Shown here: in pieces, positions 1-3,903 of the stretch | Layout of the letters: the number at the start of each line of letters is the position of its first letter | How positions within the stretch are numbered: the first letter of the stretch is position 1 | Source: Bifidobacterium breve | GTDB lineage: Bacteria > Actinomycetota > Actinomycetes > Nanopelagicales > Nanopelagicaceae | Assembly: GCA_943324025.2 (NCBI GenBank) | Contig: CALPKA020000023.1 | Coordinates: forward strand, 1 to 7,102 | DNA length: 7,102 nucleotides | Direction: 5' to 3' | Translations under genes and position numbers: made by a program | The notes under the pieces: model-generated | Database searches by the model: none | Seen by the model: only the letters and a program-made list of their open reading frames with translations | Told to the model about the DNA's origin: nothing

Positions 1-573
1 AGCGGTGATGTAGGTTGAAATTCTTGGTGTGGTGGTAAAACTCCACTTTGCTTTCTTATCATCTAAGGCAATCTTTTCTTTAACTGGATTATTTGAGATT
101 ACCTGCCAATGATCGGGTGCGGTAACAGTTAATGTGAAGGTGGCCTTTAAATCTGGTTGATCAAAACATGGATACATCTTTCTGATAAAAGCTGTTTCAC
201 CTTGTGAGTAGAGGTAAACCTCATTATCAACTGGATCTACTGATCGTTGTAATCCCTCACCAGTTTTTGAGTAGGCACCATTCATATGAATGATCAACTC
301 ATTTTCACTTGCTAAGTTATTTATAAAGATGCTCTCGCCATCATAATTTGAAGCTTCAACTGCTGCACCATTTAGGGTTGCCGAAATTACACTCTCACCA
401 ACAGCATCTATAAATGTAGAAAAGCCGGGAGTATTGCAACTGAATTTAATCTTGGTGATTGAGGTAAAAATGCTCTCACCTTGGGTTAGATCAAGGCTTA
501 CTTCATAACTATCAATGGCAAGGTGGGCAGCGCGCTCAGCCGCTTCGGCTCTAGTTGAGTTTAAACCTGGCAC
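1..573 (-). CDS. pepN: Aminopeptidase N (M1 family), N-terminal part, cut by window edge
   Basis: The reverse strand is open from a GTG at 573-571 to the window edge (191 codons). The protein starts VPGLNSTRAEAAERAAHLAI, the usual opening of actinobacterial PepN, and continues through the beta-rich N-terminal domain of M1 zinc aminopeptidases. The segment RKMYPCFDQPDLKATF (residues 131-146) is the family's highly conserved 'PCFDQP' region. The GAMEN and HEXXH zinc motifs would lie beyond the window. The GTG is chosen because an in-frame TAG lies four codons upstream and AGGGAG (584-579) stands 5 bases before it; the nearby ATG codons are in another frame that soon stops. M1 aminopeptidases remove N-terminal residues from peptides in the cytoplasm, finishing protein turnover started by Clp and similar proteases. 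The gene is divergent from trmB. Family assignment is firm; full length cannot be judged. Confidence 0.93.
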   Translation of the reverse strand, partial: MPGLNSTRAEAAERAAHLAIDSYEVSLDLTQGESIFTSITKIKFSCNTPGFSTFIDAVGESVISATLNGAAVEASNYDGESIFINNLASENELIIHMNGAYSKTGEGLQRSVDPVDNEVYLYSQGETAFIRKMYPCFDQPDLKATFTLTVTAPDHWQVISNNPVKEKIALDDKKAKWSFTTTPRISTYITA

Positions 574-657
574 ATCATCTCCCTAAAGGTAAGCAATAAT
601 TGGCTAGTTAATATTGTTGAAGTCTGTATCCAAGCAGAGATTGCAGGTTAAGCCAAG
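574..657. other. Divergent intergenic region between pepN and trmB
   Basis: This 84-base AT-rich spacer must hold start signals for both pepN (leftward) and trmB (rightward). I see no pair of hexamers on either strand close enough to -35/-10 consensus to call. The only clear signal is the pepN Shine-Dalgarno AGGGAG at 584-579. A weak CAGG (644-647) lies 10 bases before the trmB ATG. No hairpin or small gene is evident. Confidence 0.5.
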
Positions 658-1314
658 ATGGAGCGAGCCTCAAATCGAAGTTACTCACTTCGTGGCAATC
701 GAATGACCCGTGCCCAAACTTTGGCGATGGCTCAAAGCTGGGATCTGTATGCAATTGAGATTAAATCAGAGTTGATTTTAAATCAGATATTTCCAGAAAA
801 AACTAAAGTGATTATGGAGATTGGCTCTGGCATGGGGGAGGCAACCGCCCAAATTGCAAAAGCAAACCCTGAGGTTGGATATGTTGCAGTTGAGATGCAC
901 TCACCTGGATTAGCGGCACTTTTGATTTTAATAAATCAGTTGGAGTTAGAAAACATTAAATTAATTAGAGAAGATGCCACATACTTATTGGCCAATCACA
1001 TTCCTGATAACTCACTTGATGGTATTCACTTATTGTTTCCAGATCCATGGCCAAAAAATCGTCAACATAAAAGACGGATGGTGCAGAGTGAGTTTATTGA
1101 GATGGTGGGTAGGAAATTAAAGCCGGGCGGCTTCATCCACATTGCAACTGATTGGCAGCCATATGCTGATTGGATAAAGGTTAGATTTGATAAGTCAGAG
1201 AGTTTTTCAGGTGGTGTTGTAGATAGGCCTAGCTGGCGAGTACTTTCAAAATTTGAAGGTCAAGGGCTTCGAAAAGGACATCAGGTAACAGATTTTAAAT
1301 ATATTAAAAATTAA
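658..1314 (+). CDS. trmB: tRNA (guanine-N7-)-methyltransferase TrmB
   Basis: This 218-residue protein methylates N7 of G46 in the variable loop of many tRNAs, using S-adenosylmethionine. The SAM-binding glycine motif is MEIGSGMGEA (53-62), with the acidic end of the next strand at VAVEMH (77-81). The family signature FPDPWPKNRQHKRR spans 127-140, and ATDWQPYADW (163-172) plus RPSWRVLSKFEGQGLRKGHQ (190-209) match the C-terminal substrate region. The start at 658 keeps the N-terminal RSYSLRGNRMT segment, common in actinobacterial TrmB; an in-frame TAA at 649-651 excludes longer starts, and the alternative ATG at 703 would lose that segment. The ribosome site is weak. The stop codon overlaps the rpiB stop by four bases, leaving no room for a terminator between the genes. 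All expected motifs are intact and the length is normal for the family. Confidence 0.95.
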   Translation: MERASNRSYSLRGNRMTRAQTLAMAQSWDLYAIEIKSELILNQIFPEKTKVIMEIGSGMGEATAQIAKANPEVGYVAVEMHSPGLAALLILINQLELENIKLIREDATYLLANHIPDNSLDGIHLLFPDPWPKNRQHKRRMVQSEFIEMVGRKLKPGGFIHIATDWQPYADWIKVRFDKSESFSGGVVDRPSWRVLSKFEGQGLRKGHQVTDFKYIKN

Positions 1315-1766
1315 ATCTTGCCATTTTCTTCAAACTTTGCAATCTGAGAAATTCTTCTTACATGCCGCTCATCATTAGTAAATTTTGTAGCTAGGAAGGT
1401 ATCGACTAGTTGCAGGCAAAAAGCTTCATCATGCATACGGCCACCTAGTGAAATAACATTTGCATTGTTGTGCTCACGAGCTAACTTAGCTGTTTCAATT
1501 GACCAAACCAGCGCCGCTCTTACACCCTTAACTTTGTTTGCAGCTATCTGTTCTCCATTGCCAGAGCCACCTAACACAATGCCAAATGAGTTTGGATCCT
1601 TTGCTGTTGCTTGCGCGGTTGGAATACAAAAAACCGGGTAATCATCTAATGCGTCATATTGGTGCGGGCCATGGTCTGTTACATCATGTCCATTGCTTTT
1701 TAAGTGCTCAATGATTTTGGCCTTAAATTCAAGCCCAGCATGATCACTACCAATATGAATCTTCAT
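1311..1766 (-). CDS. rpiB: Ribose-5-phosphate isomerase B (RpiB/LacAB family)
   Basis: This 151-residue cytoplasmic enzyme interconverts ribose 5-phosphate and ribulose 5-phosphate in the non-oxidative pentose phosphate pathway. The N-terminal KIHIGSDHAGLEFK (2-15) is the RpiB hallmark, with Asp8 and His9 in the sugar/phosphate site. The loop GGSGNGEQIAANK (67-79) is the active-site loop of the actinobacterial subtype: Glu72 stands where E. coli RpiB has its catalytic Cys, as described for the mycobacterial enzyme. REHNNANVISLGGR (97-110) and the basic HVRRI (135-139) complete the phosphate-binding set. Length is typical. The ATG at 1766-1764 directly precedes MKIHIGSDHAG; no good Shine-Dalgarno precedes it, so translation from a short or absent leader is possible. 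Its start is only 27 bases from the terminator hairpin of the upstream gene, so it is probably transcribed separately. Allose-6-phosphate isomerase activity is a less likely alternative. Confidence 0.95.
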   Translation of the reverse strand: MKIHIGSDHAGLEFKAKIIEHLKSNGHDVTDHGPHQYDALDDYPVFCIPTAQATAKDPNSFGIVLGGSGNGEQIAANKVKGVRAALVWSIETAKLAREHNNANVISLGGRMHDEAFCLQLVDTFLATKFTNDERHVRRISQIAKFEENGKI

Positions 1767-1781
1767 GTGGGTAGTTTGGCA

Positions 1782-1819
1782 GAAAACAAAACTGCCCGGC
1801 TTATTTTGGTAAGCCGGGC
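1782..1819 (-). terminator. Intrinsic terminator of the 1849-2376 gene
   Basis: A perfect 10-bp stem, GCCCGGCTTA (1794-1803) with TAAGCCGGGC (1810-1819), has a 6-base loop. Read leftward it is followed by AGTTTTGTTTTC (1793-1782), a U-rich tail. It lies about 30 bases past the stop of the secreted-protein gene. Read rightward the stem is followed by CAGTTGTG, so it would not act as a classical terminator on the plus strand. Confidence 0.85.
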
Positions 1820-1848
1820 CAGTTGTGTCTAGGAGGAGATTGAACTAT

Positions 1849-2376
1849 TTATGCTCGAGCAGGAGCCTTACCGCCTTTGTGACCCATTGGCTTTAATTTA
1901 TTAACCATATCGTTCACGCGTTCGGTAGTTTTTGCTTTCTCTGCAGTTGCTTGAGCTGCTGTTAACTTGCCAGCACTTACCGCTGCATCAATTTGCTTAT
2001 TGATCTCTGCGATCAATGCGTTAATTAATGCATCTTTTTTATCCCCTGCAATTGCTGAAAGGGTTTCACCAGCCTTCATTCTGGTTTTTAAAGTATCTAA
2101 TGAGATACCAAGAGTTGAGGTGATAATTGAATCAAGGGCTGCGCGATCTTTATCAAACTCAGCTTTGCCGGCTACACGTGCTGCCTCGGCAGCCTTAGTG
2201 ATTGCATCTGCTTGAGATTGGGTGATCGTGCCATTTGCTACCAAGGTTGAAAGAAGGGAAGTAATTTTCTCTCCACCTTTGTCACCTTTTCCGTCATGGG
2301 CGGATGCAACTGCACCACCTGAAACGGTTAATGCAATTGCTGCTGTTGCAATTGCTGCAACTAGTTTCTTATTCAT
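1849..2376 (-). CDS. Secreted alpha-helical protein of unknown function
   Basis: I do not recognise a named family. The 175-residue product begins with a clear Sec signal peptide: MNKK, a hydrophobic stretch to about residue 20, then AVASA with likely cleavage after Ala26. The mature part is Lys/Ala/Asp-rich and predicted helical. The unit ITSLLSTLVANGTITQSQAD (38-57) is followed by LGISLDTLKTRMKAGETLSA (89-108) and a third helix-turn-helix, VSAGKLTAAQATAEKAKTTE (133-152). The 'G-x-(I/L)-T-x-x-Q-A' turn occurs twice, suggesting internal duplication. Similar small secreted proteins are common in Actinobacteria and Firmicutes, and their function is unclear. The tail (GHKGGKAPARA) is Gly/Lys-rich. 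There is no transmembrane anchor, LPXTG or cysteine, so the product should be released or peripherally bound. GAGG (2384-2381) precedes the ATG by four bases. A strong terminator follows, making a single-gene unit divergent from the collagen-like gene. Confidence 0.82.
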   Translation of the reverse strand: MNKKLVAAIATAAIALTVSGGAVASAHDGKGDKGGEKITSLLSTLVANGTITQSQADAITKAAEAARVAGKAEFDKDRAALDSIITSTLGISLDTLKTRMKAGETLSAIAGDKKDALINALIAEINKQIDAAVSAGKLTAAQATAEKAKTTERVNDMVNKLKPMGHKGGKAPARA

Positions 2377-2421
2377 CGATCCTCGTTTCTACAAGTACCT
2401 TCTGCACCTGATGTGAGTAGA

Positions 2422-2445
2422 TAATCCCTTCTTGCTGGGGGATTA
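2422..2445. promoter_or_regulatory. Operator-like inverted repeat TAATCCC-N10-GGGATTA
   Basis: Seven-base perfect arms (2422-2428 and 2439-2445) flank a 10-base spacer. There is no U-rich tract on either strand, so it is not a terminator. Its position just at or after the proposed start of transcription of the leftward gene fits a repressor site, or a short hairpin at the 5' end of that mRNA. The binding protein is unknown. Confidence 0.35.
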
Positions 2446-2472
2446 ATCTAAGACAACTGAGTGCTAGGTCAG
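2445..2472 (-). promoter_or_regulatory. Possible promoter of the secreted helical protein gene
   Basis: Read leftward, CTGACC (2472-2467) and TAGATT (2450-2445) are separated by 16 bases and each matches about four of six sigma-70-type consensus positions. Transcription would start near 2438, giving a leader of about 60 bases. The spacer contains one arm of the inverted repeat at 2460-2523. The hexamers are weak, so this is a suggestion only. Confidence 0.3.
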
Positions 2473-2523
2473 AGTTAATTTCAACAGCCAAATGTTATCT
2501 CTGCTTGAGAGCGGGCTAGCACT
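2460..2523. repeat. Widely spaced inverted repeat AGTGCTAG / CTAGCACT
   Basis: Perfect 8-base arms (2460-2467 and 2516-2523) are separated by 48 bases. A related GTGCTA occurs again at 2561-2566, exactly 100 bases after the first. The arms resemble half-sites of the HrcA operator CIRCE (TTAGCACTC-N9-GAGTGCTAA), but the orientation is outward and the spacing is wrong, so it cannot be called CIRCE. It may be a paired binding site in the divergent promoter region. Confidence 0.4.
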
Positions 2524-2599
2524 TATTTACCTGAGAATTGTGTGTGAGTATTTTCCATCTGGGTGCTACCTCTCTAGTCACGCTGCGTAACCAAGTCGA

Positions 2600-2662
2600 C
2601 CCTTATTCCAGTACAAAGCCAATCAGGCTTTGACATTAGACCCCAATAAGGGGGGATGGAAT
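2600..2662 (+). promoter_or_regulatory. Candidate folded mRNA leader covering the ribosome site of the collagen-like gene
   Basis: CCCTTATT (2600-2607) is fully complementary to AATAAGGG (2645-2652), which contains part of the Shine-Dalgarno run AGGGGGG (2649-2655). Inside this outer helix sits a perfect hairpin, CAAAGCC (2614-2620) with GGCTTTG (2626-2632). Two competing pairings exist: CCCC (2641-2644) with GGGG in the Shine-Dalgarno run, and ATTCCA (2605-2610) with TGGAAT (2657-2662) at the start codon. The leader could therefore hide or release the ribosome site. I could not match it to a known riboswitch class. Pairing is read from sequence; regulation is inferred. Confidence 0.4.
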
Positions 2663-3596
2663 GGTTAACATGGCGATTAATAATCTAAAGGCCAAAGTAG
2701 TTTCAGTAATCCTAGTAAGTGTATTTCTTAATCAATTAACTCCAGCAAATGTAATTGCCGCTGGCAGAGCTAACGCAGCTGCTACCAACACAATTAGAAG
2801 TGGCAATGGTGTGCCAGCTGTATCACTTGGTATCGATGGTGATTTTTATATTGATTTAAAAACTATGAATTTTTATGGCCCTAAAGCAAACAAACATTGG
2901 CCAATTCCAACATCACTTCGCGGTCCAACAGGTGCTGCTGGTCCTTCTGGAGTTGATGGAAAAAATGGAACAACAGCGAGTGCAACAGCTGGCGCAGCTG
3001 GTGCAACCGGACCTGCAGGCCCTGCCGGACCAAAAGGTGAAACAGGTGCAACTGGACCAAAAGGTGAAACAGGTGCGGCAGGTGCAGCGGGAACTGGAAG
3101 TGCTGGACCAAAGGGTGACACTGGAGCACAAGGACCTGCGGGGCCTAAAGGTGATGCTGGTGCAGCTGGGACAGTGAGTTTATTCGTGGGTAACATTGCT
3201 TTTCCTAATTTACTAAGTGGTGATGTTGGAACTACTTCAGTTTCAAATTCATTTTCAACATTTACTGCAGGGAAAAAATATGTTGTTGACGCATTAATTT
3301 ATGCAACAAACTCAGACACCACAGATTCCTATCCACTAAAAGTAACTTTTGCTGCGAGTACTGGTACACCAACTATCACCACGAAATATCTGGTGTCACG
3401 AGGATCAAGTTATAGAACTTCAACCTCTAGGCCTGAATACTCAATTCATGCCAAAGTTGTAATTGATGCAAGCAGTGTTGGGGCAAATTTTGGGTTAGTT
3501 GCAACTGTCACTTGCGGAAGTCGTACAAGTTTTTCAGGCACCGAGTTGACAATTGCGGGCGACTTTATTGGACAAGAAGTAGGTTCTATTAACTAA
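2661..3596 (+). CDS. Secreted collagen-like (Gly-X-Y repeat) protein
   Basis: The 311-residue product has a Sec signal peptide (Lys10/Lys12, hydrophobic 13-23, likely cleavage after about Ala34). Residues 48-92 form a stem module (GNGVPAVSLGIDGDFYIDLK ... YGPK ... SLRGPTG) recurrent in bacterial collagen-like proteins. Gly-X-Y repeats run from Gly88 to Gly170, broken at 103-111 and 144-146; PKGET, PKGDT and PKGDA triplets are typical trimer-stabilising units. Residues 171-311 are Ser/Thr-rich and probably a beta-sandwich head. There is no LPXTG or C-terminal membrane helix and only one Cys (285), so attachment would be non-covalent or absent. Such proteins form surface or extracellular trimers in adhesion or filament roles; the role here is unknown. 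The ATG at 2661 is five bases after AGGGGGG; ATG 2670 is a possible alternative. The stop lies three bases from the 3' end of the convergent tRNA-Gly. Confidence 0.9.
   Translation: MVNMAINNLKAKVVSVILVSVFLNQLTPANVIAAGRANAAATNTIRSGNGVPAVSLGIDGDFYIDLKTMNFYGPKANKHWPIPTSLRGPTGAAGPSGVDGKNGTTASATAGAAGATGPAGPAGPKGETGATGPKGETGAAGAAGTGSAGPKGDTGAQGPAGPKGDAGAAGTVSLFVGNIAFPNLLSGDVGTTSVSNSFSTFTAGKKYVVDALIYATNSDTTDSYPLKVTFAASTGTPTITTKYLVSRGSSYRTSTSRPEYSIHAKVVIDASSVGANFGLVATVTCGSRTSFSGTELTIAGDFIGQEVGSIN
3027..3076 (+). repeat. 27-bp-period tandem repeat in the collagen region
   Basis: The 20-base unit GGACCAAAAGGTGAAACAGG, extended by TGC, occurs at 3027-3049 and again at 3054-3076, a period of 27 bases or three Gly-X-Y triplets. 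A diverged third copy begins at 3105. In-frame gain or loss of units would change triple-helix length without a frameshift. Confidence 0.8.
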
Positions 3597-3599
3597 GAA

Positions 3600-3673
3600 T
3601 GGAGCGGGTGACCGGGATTGAACCGGCACAGCTAGCTTGGAAGGCTAGAACTCTACCATTGAGCTACACCCGC
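3600..3673 (-). tRNA. tRNA-Gly(TCC), CCA encoded
   Basis: On the minus strand the acceptor arms GCGGGTG (3673-3667) and CACCCGC (3610-3604) pair fully, followed by discriminator T and an encoded CCA (3602-3600). The anticodon stem CTAGC/GCTAG encloses CTTCCAA, giving anticodon TCC (3641-3639), which reads GGA/GGG. The T loop is TTCAATC and the D arm contains AATGGTA with the conserved GG. Total length with CCA is 74, normal for tRNA-Gly. Its 3' end is three bases from the stop codon of the converging collagen-like gene. Confidence 0.97.
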
Positions 3674-3790
3674 AAATTTGTTGCGTGATCTGCTACTTCA
3701 TCGCCAAGAATAACTTGGTATGCGGTAGCAGGTCATACCTTATTACTTTGGTTAGGAGAAGGGAAAATCACCCTCTAGACTTTCAGCCTT
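3674..3790. other. Spacer between divergent tRNA-Gly and tRNA-Pro with nested inverted repeat
   Basis: This 117-base spacer must supply promoters in both directions. TAGACT (3776-3781) is a possible -10 for tRNA-Pro, but no -35 is recognisable. The main content is a nested inverted repeat. The outer arms TGATCTGCTAC (3686-3696) and GTAGCAGGTCA (3725-3735) form 11 pairs including one G·U. Inside them is CCAAG (3704-3708) pairing with CTTGG (3714-3718) around AATAA. The wobble pairs are valid only for RNA made rightward. A further CGCAA/TTGCG pair (3671-3675 and 3681-3685) touches the 5' end of tRNA-Gly. No protein-coding gene is supported. Confidence 0.55.
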
Positions 3791-3866
3791 CGGGGCGTAG
3801 CGTAGTGGCTAGCGCGCCTGCTTTGGGAGCAGGAGACCGTGGGTTCGAATCCCTCCGCCCCGACCA
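3791..3866 (+). tRNA. tRNA-Pro(TGG), CCA encoded
   Basis: Acceptor arms CGGGGCG (3791-3797) and CGCCCCG (3856-3862) pair fully, then A73 and encoded CCA (3864-3866). Anticodon stem CCTGC/GCAGG encloses TTTGGGA, giving anticodon TGG (3824-3826), which can read all or most proline codons. The D stem GCGT/GCGC has a wobble at its last pair and the D loop keeps GG. The T loop TTCGAAT is canonical, but the T stem GTGGG/CCCTC holds a U·U mismatch at its second pair. It lies 37 bases upstream of tig on the same strand, so co-transcription is likely. Confidence 0.96.
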
Positions 3867-3889
3867 ATTTCTAAAGTTGAAATTAACCA

Positions 3890-3895
3890 AGGGAG
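3890..3895 (+). promoter_or_regulatory. Shine-Dalgarno site fixing the TTG start of tig
   Basis: AGGGAG lies 8 bases before the TTG at 3904, and the fuller match AGGGAGAG ends 6 bases before it. An in-frame TAA (3901-3903) abuts the TTG, so no upstream start is possible, and the next in-frame ATG is at codon 53, inside the ribosome-binding domain. Confidence 0.8.
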
Positions 3896-3903
3896 AGATT
3901 TAA

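Noticed and set aside
1967..2416. Two open frames on the plus strand antisense to the secreted helical protein
   Set aside because: The minus-strand frame has a signal peptide, ribosome site and terminator. The plus frames have none of these and mirror Ala-rich codons.
2509..2519. GAGCGGG followed by CTAGC resembling the tRNA-Gly 3' region, as a possible att site
   Set aside because: The shared stretch is only seven bases with no extended match, too short to indicate site-specific integration. No integrase gene is in the window.
2581..2660. Resemblance of CACG...AACC and CAAAGCC segments to the GEMM (c-di-GMP-I) riboswitch
   Set aside because: Only short pieces match; the conserved core and second helix are missing, so no known riboswitch class is claimed.
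2873..3196. Several long overlapping open frames on both strands within the collagen region
   Set aside because: Gly-Pro-Ala-rich repeats lack stop codons in most frames. The alternative products are low-complexity (Pro/Ala, Gln/Leu, Cys/Ser) without ribosome sites, so they are shadows.
3685..3903. 72-codon open frame running through tRNA-Pro up to tig
   Set aside because: It covers the whole tRNA-Pro gene, lacks a ribosome site and encodes nothing recognisable.
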